Below, piece after piece: positions 40,383 to 47,992 of a stretch of 64,000 bases of DNA. The stretch comes from Nocardia acididurans. Lineage in GTDB: Bacteria > Actinomycetota > Actinomycetes > Mycobacteriales > Mycobacteriaceae. The notes under the pieces are model-generated. The model made no database searches and had not been told where the DNA came from. It was given only the letters and a program-made list of their open reading frames with translations. The first letter of the stretch is position 1, and each line of letters begins with the position of its first letter. The position numbers and the translations under genes are program-made. The stretch spans positions 496,001 through 560,000 of the forward strand of contig NZ_JAERRJ010000001.1 of the NCBI RefSeq assembly GCF_016741815.1, given 5' to 3'.

Positions 40383-41227
40383 GCGCGACCTTCGCCGTAG
40401 CCGAAAAGCCTTCCTCCGCAGAGCGTTTGTCGATGCTGGTCAATGACAGCATCACCATCACCAAGCGCAATGTCATCAAGATCAAGCGCGTTCCGGACGT
40501 GCTCATCTTCTCGACGCTGTCGCCGATCATGTTCGTGCTGCTGTTCGCCTTCGTCTTCGGCAATGCCATCAAGGTGCCGGGCATGGAGGGCGGCTATCGC
40601 GAATTCCTGATCGCGGGCATCTTCGCCCAGACCGTCGTCTTCGGCGGCACCTTCACCGGTCTGAGCCTGGCCGAGGACATGCAGAAGGGCATCATCGACC
40701 GGTTCCGGTCACTGCCCATGTCACCCGCCGCCGTGCTGATCGGCCGCACCGCGGCCGATGTGGTGATCAACGTGGTCAGCCTCGTGGTCATGTCGCTGAC
40801 CGGTCTGCTGGTCGGCTGGCGCATCCGCGGCTCGTTCCTGGACGCGGTCGTCGCCTACATCCTGCTGCTGCTGTTCGCCTACGCGGTATCCTGGATCATG
40901 GCCGTCATCGGCCTGATCGTGCGCGCCCCGGAGGTGTTCAACAACGCGGTGTTCATGGTGATCTTCCCGCTCACCTTCCTGGCCAACACCTTCGTGCCGC
41001 TGAACGACCTACCCGGCCCGCTGAAGGTGTTCGCGGAATGGAATCCGGTGTCGGCGCTCACCGAGGCCACCCGCGTGCTGTTCGGCAACACCAGCCCGGC
41101 GTTCCCGCCGCCGGACACCCTGCCCATGCGGCATCCGGTGGCGACCACGCTGGTGTGGGTGCTCGTGATCCTGGTGATCTTCGTACCGCTGGCGGTGCGG
41201 CAGTACAAGCGGTCGGTGAGCCGCTAG
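40379..41227 (+). CDS. ABC-2 type permease (DrrB-like)
   Basis: A 282-residue ABC-2 permease with six predicted spans, starting with IFSTLSPIMFVLLFAFVFG and including the family segment EDMQKGIIDRFRSLPMSP between spans two and three. NPVSALTEATRVLFGN near the end is typical of DrrB proteins. It forms the membrane part of the exporter with the ATPase encoded just before it, from which it overlaps by 4 bases. Confidence 0.92.
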   Translation: MSATFAVAEKPSSAERLSMLVNDSITITKRNVIKIKRVPDVLIFSTLSPIMFVLLFAFVFGNAIKVPGMEGGYREFLIAGIFAQTVVFGGTFTGLSLAEDMQKGIIDRFRSLPMSPAAVLIGRTAADVVINVVSLVVMSLTGLLVGWRIRGSFLDAVVAYILLLLFAYAVSWIMAVIGLIVRAPEVFNNAVFMVIFPLTFLANTFVPLNDLPGPLKVFAEWNPVSALTEATRVLFGNTSPAFPPPDTLPMRHPVATTLVWVLVILVIFVPLAVRQYKRSVSR

Positions 41228-41230
41228 AAG

Positions 41231-41413
41231 TCAGTGCGCCGCCGAGAAATCCGGCGAGGGCGCGGAGCCGTTGCGCGAATAACCCAGGCGCGGCGGCTCC
41301 GCGGCCGGAGCGGGTGGCTGGGGACGTTTGCCGACCAGGTACGCAACGACACCGCCCGCGGCTGCGAGTAGCGCGGCGACAATGATCCGATTGCGAGAAC
41401 GTCCCAGGCCCAT
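41231..41413 (-). CDS. Small predicted membrane protein
   Basis: A 60-residue frame, MGLGRSRNRIIVAALLAAAGGVVAYLVG followed by a Pro-rich tail. It has one N-terminal hydrophobic span and starts 10 bp after the glmS stop on the same strand, so it may be the last gene of that transcript. No homologue is recognised and the ribosome site is weak. A competing 65-codon frame overlaps it, but it lacks a span. Confidence 0.5.
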   Translation of the reverse strand: MGLGRSRNRIIVAALLAAAGGVVAYLVGKRPQPPAPAAEPPRLGYSRNGSAPSPDFSAAH

Positions 41414-41423
41414 GCGACCACTA

Positions 41424-43262
41424 TTACTCCACGGTTACGCTCTTCGCCAGATTGCGGGGCTTGTCGACATCGCGGCCCAATGCCATGGCCGTGTGATAGG
41501 CCAGCAGCTGTAGCGGAATCGTCAGAATGATCGGGTCGAGTTCCGGGGCGACGGCCGGAACTCGAATCACCGCGTCCGCCAGGCCATCCGGAAGATCGGT
41601 ATTGGTGATGGCGATGACCGGCCCGCCCCGCGCCTTGATCTGCTCGATGGTGGTGATGTTCTTGGCCACCAGTTCGTCATCGGGAACGAGGACGACACTG
41701 GGCATTTCGGGCTCGATCAAGGCGAGCGGGCCGTGCTTGAGTTCGGAACCCTGATACGCCTCGGCGTGAATGTAGGAGATCTCCTTCAATTTCTGCGCAC
41801 CCTCGCGGGCGACCGGCCAGGCCCGCACCCGGCCGATGAAGAACATGCTGCGCGCCTTGGCGTAGCGGGCCGCGATATCGGCGATGGCGGCATCGTCGGC
41901 GAGAACCGATTCGATGGCCTCGGGTAGTGCGCGCAGCCCGGCCACCATGCGCTCACCCGCCGCGGTGGACAGATCGCGCACCCGGCCGAGCAGCAGGGCC
42001 AGCATGGCGAAGGAGACGGTCATATTGGTGAGCGCCTTGGTGGAGGCCACCGACACCTCCGGGCCCGCGTGCAGGAAGACGCCCGCACCGCATTCGCGCG
42101 CGATGGCGCTGCCGACCACGTTCACCGCGCCGATGACCCGGCCGCCCTTGCGCTGCAATTCCTGAACGGCCGCAAGGGTATCCAGCGTCTCGCCGGACTG
42201 GCTGATCGCGACATACAGGGCATCCGGATCCACCACCGGATTGCGGTACCGGAACTCCGAGGCCGGTTCGGCCGTCGCCGGAATGCGCGCCAGCTCCTCC
42301 ACGATCTGCGCGCCGAGCTGCCCGGCGTAGTAGGCCGAACCACAACCCAGGAACACGACCTTGCTGATGCCGCGCAACTCGCGCGCGTCCATATTGAGCC
42401 CGCCCAGGTGCGCGGTGGCGAACCGCTCGTCCAGGCGTCCGCGCAGCGCGCGCCGCACCGCGTCCGGCTGCTCGGCCATCTCCTTGCGCATGAAGTCCGG
42501 GTAGCCGCCGAGCGCGTAGTCCTCGGCCGCCATATCGATGGTGGTGGGGATCTTGTCGGTGCGCCGGGCCTCGAGTCCCAGTGTGCTGGTGCGGAATTCG
42601 CGAGCCCGCACGGTGGCCAGCTCGCCGTCGTCGAGGAACACCACGCGCTGGGTGTGGTGCACCAGCGCGGCCACATCGGAGGCGATGAACATCTCGCCGT
42701 CGCCCACACCGAGCACGATCGGGCTGCCGTTGCGGGCCACTACGAGTTCCTCGGGCCGCCGCGAATCCAGCACCAGCAGACCGTAGGTGCCCTGCACCCG
42801 GTACAGCGCGCTGCGGACCGCGTCTTCCAGGGTTTCGCTGTCGTCGAGCGCGGCGGCGATCAGATGCGCGATGGCCTCGGTGTCGGTGTCGGAGACGAAT
42901 TCCACGCCCTCGGCGGTGAGCGCCGCGCGCAGTTCCTCGGCGTTCTCCACGATGCCGTTGTGCACCACGGCGATCCGGCCGCTGCCGTCGGTGTGCGGGT
43001 GCGCGTTGGCGTCGCTGGGTTCGCCGTGCGTGGCCCAGCGGGTGTGCGCGATGCCGGTGTTGCCGCGCAGCCGGGCCGCGTCGGCGTCCACCCTGTTGCG
43101 CAGATCCTGCACGCGCCCCTGGGTTTTGGTGATGCGCAGGCGGCCGCGGTGCGGGACCGCCAGGCCGGCCGAGTCGTAGCCGCGGTACTCCAGCCGGTGC
43201 AGGCCCTCCAGCAGTACCGGAACGGCTTCACGATGGCCGATGTATCCGACGATTCCACACAT
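41424..43262 (-). CDS. glmS: Glutamine-fructose-6-phosphate aminotransferase (isomerising)
   Basis: A 612-residue GlmS. The glutaminase domain starts MCGIVGYIG with the nucleophile Cys2, then RLEYRGYDSAG and HTRWATHGEPSDANAHPH. Two SIS sugar-isomerase domains follow (GCGSAYYAGQ, SQSGETLDTL, STKALTNM), and the C-terminus DVDKPRNLAKSVTVE is universal. It makes glucosamine-6-phosphate for peptidoglycan. AGAGGAG precedes ATG 43262. In M. tuberculosis glmS is elsewhere (near Rv3436c), and this sequence reads as different from that one, so it may be a second copy. Confidence 0.94.
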   Translation of the reverse strand: MCGIVGYIGHREAVPVLLEGLHRLEYRGYDSAGLAVPHRGRLRITKTQGRVQDLRNRVDADAARLRGNTGIAHTRWATHGEPSDANAHPHTDGSGRIAVVHNGIVENAEELRAALTAEGVEFVSDTDTEAIAHLIAAALDDSETLEDAVRSALYRVQGTYGLLVLDSRRPEELVVARNGSPIVLGVGDGEMFIASDVAALVHHTQRVVFLDDGELATVRAREFRTSTLGLEARRTDKIPTTIDMAAEDYALGGYPDFMRKEMAEQPDAVRRALRGRLDERFATAHLGGLNMDARELRGISKVVFLGCGSAYYAGQLGAQIVEELARIPATAEPASEFRYRNPVVDPDALYVAISQSGETLDTLAAVQELQRKGGRVIGAVNVVGSAIARECGAGVFLHAGPEVSVASTKALTNMTVSFAMLALLLGRVRDLSTAAGERMVAGLRALPEAIESVLADDAAIADIAARYAKARSMFFIGRVRAWPVAREGAQKLKEISYIHAEAYQGSELKHGPLALIEPEMPSVVLVPDDELVAKNITTIEQIKARGGPVIAITNTDLPDGLADAVIRVPAVAPELDPIILTIPLQLLAYHTAMALGRDVDKPRNLAKSVTVE

Positions 43263-43277
43263 ACGCGACTGACTCCT

Positions 43278-43547
43278 CTATCCGTACACGATTCGGCGCA
43301 GCTGTCGTTCGGTGAATACGGGGGCGGCGACCGGTCGCTGCGCGAGTTCGTCCGCGAGCACCTGCCAGATCTCGGCATTGCGCACCTGCCGGCGCTGCAG
43401 CTCGGCATGTCGTCGCCGGACGAAGTCCTCGGCGGTCTCGTCGAAGTAGCCGACGACGTCGGCCACCACACGGGCCGCGACCGTGGCCGGCAGACCGGTG
43501 GAGGCCGCTACGTGGCGCACCAGATCGGCCGGGGTCCCGTCATTCAC
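43278..43547 (-). CDS. Small conserved hypothetical protein upstream of glmS
   Basis: An 89-residue protein: DLVRHVAASTGLPATVAARVVADVVGYF, then DFVRRRHAELQRRQVRNAEIW and the C-terminal ERQLRRIVYG. The charged helices and the conserved-looking RRRH...L...RNAEI...R(Q/R)IRR(I/L)IYG pattern recall a small-protein family seen in other bacteria, but I cannot assign a function. The start is GTG 43547. It is 15 bp upstream of glmS on the same strand, so it is probably co-transcribed and might modulate GlmS. Confidence 0.7.
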   Translation of the reverse strand: MNDGTPADLVRHVAASTGLPATVAARVVADVVGYFDETAEDFVRRRHAELQRRQVRNAEIWQVLADELAQRPVAAPVFTERQLRRIVYG

Positions 43548-43689
43548 TCGACCGAACTTGCCATAGCAAGCGGCTTTCGTCCACTCGCCTGCCCGATTTC
43601 GGGCAGGGAAGCGCGGGAAACGGTGATCCGGGTGTCTGATTGTGTGCCGTGTCCCGGGTGTGCCAGGACCACCACCTATTCTTGGCGGC

Positions 43690-44217
43690 GTGACCTCACC
43701 GAATCAGACGGCCGTGGCAACGCTGCACACGAACCATGGCGATATCAAGATCGCGCTTTTCGGTAACCACGCACCCCGCACCGTCCGCAACTTCGAGACC
43801 CTGGCCGACGGCACCGCCCCCTACACCACCAGGAACGCCCGGGGCACCGACTCCGGACCGTTCTACGACGGCACCACCTTCCACCGGGTGATGGAGGGAT
43901 TCATGATCCAGGGTGGCGACCCGCTCGGCACCGGCCGCGGCGGTCCGGGATACGACTTCAAGGACGAATTCCATCCCGAGCTGCGGTTCGATCGCGCCTA
44001 CCTGGTCGCCATGGCGAACTCCGGGCCGCATTCGAACGGCTCCCAGTTCTTCATCACCCTCGGCCCGCAGCCGCATCTGAACCGCAAGCACTCCATCTTC
44101 GGTGAAGTGCTCGACCCGGATTCGCGCAAGGTGGTCGATACCATCGGCAGCGTGCCCACCGACCGCAACGACCGGCCCAAGGACGAGGTCGTGATCTCGG
44201 GGATCACCATCTCCTGA
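43690..44217 (+). CDS. ppiA: Peptidyl-prolyl cis-trans isomerase (cyclophilin type)
   Basis: A 175-residue cytoplasmic cyclophilin, with ATLHTNHGDIKIALFGNHAPRTV at the start, FYDGTTFHRVMEGFMIQGGDP carrying the catalytic Arg, and the NSGPHSNGSQFFITLG core. It matches PpiA (Rv0009). The start is GTG 43690. TATTCT ends 7 bases upstream, so the transcript may be leaderless. It is divergent from the glmS operon. Confidence 0.95.
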   Translation: MTSPNQTAVATLHTNHGDIKIALFGNHAPRTVRNFETLADGTAPYTTRNARGTDSGPFYDGTTFHRVMEGFMIQGGDPLGTGRGGPGYDFKDEFHPELRFDRAYLVAMANSGPHSNGSQFFITLGPQPHLNRKHSIFGEVLDPDSRKVVDTIGSVPTDRNDRPKDEVVISGITIS

Positions 44218-44245
44218 TTCAGGCAGCAGACCGAGGACATTCGCG

Positions 44246-45136
44246 ATGAACCCGCACCAGCAGCCCGCCCCCACCTGTTTCCGGCATCCCGATCGCGTGA
44301 CCGGGCTGGGCTGTACCCGGTGCGGGCGTCCGGCCTGCCCGGAATGCCTCACCCCGGCCGCGGTCGGGCAGCACTGCGTGGAATGCGTCCGCCAGGGACA
44401 GCAGGACGTGCGGCCGGTGCGCAACGCCGCCGGCCTGACGGCGACCACACAGACCCGCCCGTACGTCACCTTCACGCTGATCGCGCTCAACGTGCTCGTC
44501 TTCGCGGTCACCGCCGCCCAGGCGCGCAGCGTCATGGACAACCAGCGTTCGGAGCTGTTCTACGACTGGGTGCTGGTACCGGCCTTCGTCGGCGACGGAC
44601 AGTGGATACGGGTCCTGGGCTCCGGCTTCCTGCACTACGGGCTGATCCACCTGCTGGTCAACATGTTCGCGCTGTACGTGCTCGGCCCGTACGCGGAGGT
44701 GGCGCTCGGCCGCGCCCGCTTCGTGGCCGTGTATCTCGCCTCGCTGCTGGGCGGTGCCGCGGCGGTGACCCTGCTGTCGCAGCCCATGACCGCCACCGCG
44801 GGCGCGTCCGGCGCGATCTTCGGCCTGTTCGGAACGGTCGCGGTGATCATGCTGCGCACCAGGCAGAACCTCACGCAGATCCTGGTGCTGCTGGTGATCA
44901 ACCTGATCATCACGTTCTCGGTGCCGAGCATCTCCATCTGGGGACATCTGGGTGGTCTGCTCGCGGGCACGGTGGCGACCACCGGCATTCTGTTCGGCCC
45001 GCGCTGGTTGCACGCGCGCACCCCGAAGGCGGCATCGCTGATCGGCTGGGGTGCGGTGGCGGTGGTCGTGGTGATCGCGCTCGCGGTCACGGTATTCGGT
45101 GCGCCGTCGCTGATGGACAGTCTGTACCGCGTGTGA
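44246..45136 (+). CDS. Rhomboid family intramembrane serine protease with N-terminal zinc-binding motif
   Basis: A 296-residue protein. An N-terminal Cys/His cluster (CFRHPDRVTGLGCTRCGRPACPEC...HCVEC) forms a likely zinc-binding B-box-like domain. The rhomboid core has about seven spans, with HLLVNMFALYVLGPYAE, the nucleophile S188 in GASGAIFG, and H234 in WGHLGG. It cleaves membrane proteins within the bilayer; the substrate is unknown. It starts 28 bp after ppiA and is convergent with the PH-domain gene. Confidence 0.93.
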   Translation: MNPHQQPAPTCFRHPDRVTGLGCTRCGRPACPECLTPAAVGQHCVECVRQGQQDVRPVRNAAGLTATTQTRPYVTFTLIALNVLVFAVTAAQARSVMDNQRSELFYDWVLVPAFVGDGQWIRVLGSGFLHYGLIHLLVNMFALYVLGPYAEVALGRARFVAVYLASLLGGAAAVTLLSQPMTATAGASGAIFGLFGTVAVIMLRTRQNLTQILVLLVINLIITFSVPSISIWGHLGGLLAGTVATTGILFGPRWLHARTPKAASLIGWGAVAVVVVIALAVTVFGAPSLMDSLYRV

Positions 45137-45163
45137 TTCGGAGCCTGCGGCTGGCGGCCCGGA

Positions 45164-45598
45164 TCAGAGGTGGGCGCGCAACGAGTCGAGGACGTCGTCC
45201 GGGCTCGCGCCCAGATCCCAGCGGCCGAAGATCAGGAGTTTCTCGTCGCCCTCGTGCTGGACGTCGATCTCCAGCATGGGCATCCGGCGGCCGAGCCTGC
45301 GGTAGTTGACCACGCGGGCCCGGGTGATCTGCTTCGAGCTGTAGCGCTGCGGCCCGGCCACGCCGCGCACCACCAGGTAGGCGGGATCACCGGGTTCGAC
45401 GGATAGTCGCGGCCGCTGCCGCAGCCCCAGTCCGGCCAGGCAGAGCAGGCCGAACGCGGCGAGACCGATGAGCAGCCGGGCCGGTGCGTCGTTCGCGAGC
45501 ACGGCCGCCGCGGCCAGCACGACACCGCCCACACCGCACACGGCCAGGGCAGCGGGAGGTGTGGACCAGGAGAGCCGGGATACCGAATCCGTCGTCAT
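45164..45598 (-). CDS. Membrane protein with bacterial PH domain (Rv0010c-like)
   Basis: A 144-residue protein with two N-terminal spans (PPAALAVCGVGGVVLAAAAVLA and LLIGLAAFGLLCLAGLGL). A bacterial PH-like domain follows (RPRLSVEPGDPAYLVVRGVAG, ITRARVVNYRRLGRRMPMLEID, RWDLGASPDDVLDSLRAHL). It is at the Rv0010c position next to crgA. Upstream is a composite of CTCGAG and two DnaA boxes. Function is unknown; an envelope role is likely. Confidence 0.85.
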   Translation of the reverse strand: MTTDSVSRLSWSTPPAALAVCGVGGVVLAAAAVLANDAPARLLIGLAAFGLLCLAGLGLRQRPRLSVEPGDPAYLVVRGVAGPQRYSSKQITRARVVNYRRLGRRMPMLEIDVQHEGDEKLLIFGRWDLGASPDDVLDSLRAHL

Positions 45599-45613
45599 CG
45601 TCCCCAGCCCTTC

Positions 45614-45640
45614 CTCGAGTTGTCCACAAGGTCATCCACA
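45614..45640. promoter_or_regulatory. Distal DnaA-box and CTCGAG cluster
   Basis: CTCGAG (45614-45619) directly followed by the perfect DnaA box TTGTCCACA (45620-45628), then a second box TCATCCACA (45632-45640). It lies 16-42 bp upstream of the PH-domain gene. The abutting CTCGAG plus box repeats the arrangement seen in oriC, about 18 kb away. Confidence 0.8.
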
Positions 45641-45714
45641 GATGTGCATGAATAACATGTTTGTAAGGCGATGCGGGTCACAGACACGCTGTGAGTTACC
45701 GGCGGAACGGCAGA

Positions 45715-45981
45715 TTACCGCCAGCGCATCGTCATGATCAGGCCCACCACCATCAGGCCGAACCCGATCAGGAAGTTCCAGGCGTTGAGGTCGTTCATCC
45801 AGGAGATCTGATCTCCGGCCAGGTAGTAGACCAGCAGCCAGACCAGGCCCGCGAGCATGAAGCCCAGCATGATGGTGACGTACCACACCGGCGACGGCCC
45901 CGCGGCCTTCACCTTCACCGGGGTACGGCTGGCCGGGTTGATGCTGTAATCGGTCTTCTTCCGGACCTTGGACTTAGGCAT
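45715..45981 (-). CDS. crgA: Cell division protein CrgA
   Basis: An 88-residue Crg[22 protein letters not shown], then two membrane spans ([24 protein letters not shown] and [20 protein letters not shown]). It belongs to the divisome of Mycobacteriales and Streptomyces, where it interacts with FtsZ, FtsQ, FtsI and PBPs. ATG 45981 is preceded by AGAGGAT. The DUF881 gene (Rv0012) that follows in M. tuberculosis is missing here. Confidence 0.95.
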   Translation of the reverse strand: MPKSKVRKKTDYSINPASRTPVKVKAAGPSPVWYVTIMLGFMLAGLVWLLVYYLAGDQISWMNDLNAWNFLIGFGLMVVGLIMTMRWR

Positions 45982-46204
45982 GACATCCTCTGTTCCGCCT
46001 CCCCGTGCCTTCAGCGCACGGCAGAGTGCCGTCGATATTCTCGCATGCGTGCCGGCGGTGGGTGCCGACCCGATTCTGGGCGTGCCCCAGGAGTTACCCC
46101 GACCGTTGCGAAATCAGTCGTCGCCTCCGCAAACGCTCACGGTGAGTACATCCATAGTAGGTATTGCCTGTGATCGTCGGCTTGTCGCCCACTACTCTCG
46201 AAGC

Positions 46205-46843
46205 ATGCGTGTTCTGGTCGTCGACAACTACGACAGCTTCGTGTTCAACCTCGTCCAGTATCTCGGACAGCTGGGTGTGGACGCGACCGTCTGGCGCAAC
46301 GACGACGAAATGCTCGCGGATGTGGACAAAGTCGTGCAGGAATACGACGGCGTCCTGATCAGTCCAGGCCCCGGCACCCCCGAGCGGGCGGGCGCGAGCA
46401 TCGATCTGGTGCACGCCTGCGCCCGGCACGAGACGCCGCTGCTCGGCGTGTGCCTGGGCCATCAGGCCATCGGTTCCGCGTTCGGCGCGACCGTCACCCG
46501 CGCTCCCGAACTGCTGCACGGCAAGACCAGCGACGTCTTCCACATCGGCGCGGGCGTGCTGGCCGGGCTGCCGGATCCGTTCACCGCCACCCGCTACCAC
46601 TCGCTGACCGTGCTCGAAGAGACCATGCCGCCGGAGCTGGAAGTGCTGGGCCGCACCGAATCCGGGCTGGTCATGGCCATGCGGCATCGCACGCTGCCGA
46701 TCCATGGCGTGCAGTTCCATCCCGAATCGGTGCTCACACAGGGTGGTCACCGGATGCTCGCCAACTGGCTGGGCGTCTGCGGTGAGCGTCCCGCGGAGGG
46801 CCTGGTCGCGCAGCTCGAGGCGGAGGTCGCGGCGTTGGTATGA
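46205..46843 (+). CDS. trpG: Glutamine amidotransferase of anthranilate/aminodeoxychorismate synthase
   Basis: A 212-residue class I glutamine amidotransferase: VLVVDNYDSFVFNLVQYL at the start, SPGPGTPERAG, the nucleophile C83 in LLGVCLGHQAIG, and the catalytic His/Glu in GVQFHPESV. It supplies ammonia for chorismate-dependent synthesis of anthranilate or 4-amino-4-deoxychorismate, so pabA is equally possible. ATG 46205 lacks a Shine-Dalgarno but has TACTCT ending 6 bases upstream, a likely leaderless start. Its stop overlaps the next ATG (ATGA). Confidence 0.93.
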   Translation: MRVLVVDNYDSFVFNLVQYLGQLGVDATVWRNDDEMLADVDKVVQEYDGVLISPGPGTPERAGASIDLVHACARHETPLLGVCLGHQAIGSAFGATVTRAPELLHGKTSDVFHIGAGVLAGLPDPFTATRYHSLTVLEETMPPELEVLGRTESGLVMAMRHRTLPIHGVQFHPESVLTQGGHRMLANWLGVCGERPAEGLVAQLEAEVAALV

Positions 46844-47526
46844 CGAGGCCGCATGTGCTGCTGTCGGTAGCCGTGAGCATCGACGGCTACATCGACGACG
46901 CGAGCCCCGATCGGCTGCTGCTCTCCAACGCGGCCGACTTCGATCGCGTCGATGCCCTGCGTGCCGAGTCCGACGCCGTGCTGATCGGCGCGCAAACCCT
47001 GCGCCGCGACAATCCGCGCCTGCTGGTCAACAGTGCGGAACGCCGGCTGCACCGGATCGCGGCCGGTCGGCCCGAGTATCCGGTCCGTGTGATCGTCACG
47101 GCGACAGGCGATCTCGACCCGCGGCTGAACTTCTGGCGTTTCGGCGGTGAAAGACTCGTCTACACAACCGATTCCGGCCTGCACCGGATCGGCGACACGC
47201 TGCACGGCCGGGCCGAGGTCGTATCCCTCGGCGGCACGGTCGATTTCCCGTCGCTGCTGGACGATCTGGGCAAACGCGGCCTGGAACGCCTCATGGTCGA
47301 GGGCGGCGGCTCCATCCACACCGCGTTCCTCGCGGCGGGGCTGGTCGACGAGATCCGCATGGCCGTCGCACCCCTCGTGGTCGGTGATCCGGCGGCCCCG
47401 CGTTTCCTCGGACCGGCCGATTTCCCGGGCGGCCCGCACCATCGCATGCAGCTGGCCGATGTCAGCCGGATCGGCGATATCGCCCTGCTCCGCTATCTGC
47501 CGAAGGAGGATTCCGATGTCGGATGA
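46840..47526 (+). CDS. RibD C-terminal/dihydrofolate reductase-like reductase
   Basis: A 228-residue RibD_C family protein: VLLSVAVSIDGYIDDASPDRLLLSN at the start, AVLIGAQTLRRDNPRLLV, and LMVEGGGSIHTAFLAAGLVDEI. These are the NADPH-reductase motifs of 5-amino-6-(5-phosphoribosylamino)uracil reductase of riboflavin synthesis, or a related pterin reductase. It overlaps trpG by 4 bases and the downstream deaminase-like gene by 11 bases, so all three are co-translated. Its exact substrate is unknown. Confidence 0.85.
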   Translation: MTRPHVLLSVAVSIDGYIDDASPDRLLLSNAADFDRVDALRAESDAVLIGAQTLRRDNPRLLVNSAERRLHRIAAGRPEYPVRVIVTATGDLDPRLNFWRFGGERLVYTTDSGLHRIGDTLHGRAEVVSLGGTVDFPSLLDDLGKRGLERLMVEGGGSIHTAFLAAGLVDEIRMAVAPLVVGDPAAPRFLGPADFPGGPHHRMQLADVSRIGDIALLRYLPKEDSDVG

Positions 47527-47977
47527 GGCTCGTTCCGATCGCGGCTGGATGCGGCACGCCATCGGCCTGGCCCGGCTCTGCCCGCCCAGCGCGTCCGCCT
47601 TCTCGGTGGGTGCGGTCATCGTCGGCGCGGACGGCGTGGAGATCATGCACGGCTGGTCCCGTGAAACCGACGACAAGGTGCATGCCGAGGAATCCGCCCT
47701 GGACAAGATGGATCCCGCCGATCCGCGGCTGCCGCACGCCACCCTCTACAGCACCCTCGAACCCTGTTCGGCGCGAGCCAGTCAGGACCGAACCCCGTGC
47801 ACCGACCGGATTCTCGCGTCCGGTATCCGCCGGGTCGTCATCGCGTGGCGGGAGCCGGGCACCTTCGTGGCGAACTGTGTGGGCGTGGAAAAGCTCCGTC
47901 AGCACGGTGTCGAGGTGGTGGAGCTACCCGATCTGGCCGACGAAGCCATGTCCATGAATCGCCATCTGAAGTTGTGA
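47516..47977 (+). CDS. RibD-like deaminase (CMP/dCMP deaminase fold)
   Basis: A 153-residue zinc-dependent deaminase: H57-A-E59 for zinc and catalysis, and LEPCSARASQDRTPC (C84, C95) as the RibD-type PC...C zinc site. It equals the N-terminal half of bifunctional RibD, here as a separate gene just after the reductase half. The predicted reaction is deamination of a pyrimidine intermediate of riboflavin synthesis. AGGAGG precedes ATG 47516 at an ideal distance. It is convergent with pknB, with a 15-bp gap. Confidence 0.85.
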   Translation: MSDEARSDRGWMRHAIGLARLCPPSASAFSVGAVIVGADGVEIMHGWSRETDDKVHAEESALDKMDPADPRLPHATLYSTLEPCSARASQDRTPCTDRILASGIRRVVIAWREPGTFVANCVGVEKLRQHGVEVVELPDLADEAMSMNRHLKL

Positions 47978-47992
47978 GCCGGGGGCCGTCGA

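Noticed and set aside
42069..43766. A 565-codon frame on the plus strand opposite glmS
   Set aside because: Antisense shadow of glmS and the small upstream gene, with low-complexity composition and no domain signal.
46321..46329. Perfect DnaA box TGTGGACAA in trpG
   Set aside because: Encodes DVDK with normal codons; isolated and not near another box, so chance is likely.
47665..47680. GGTCCCGTGAAACC, a parS-like sequence in the deaminase gene
   Set aside because: Four mismatches to parS, far from the origin group, and explained by codons for SRET.
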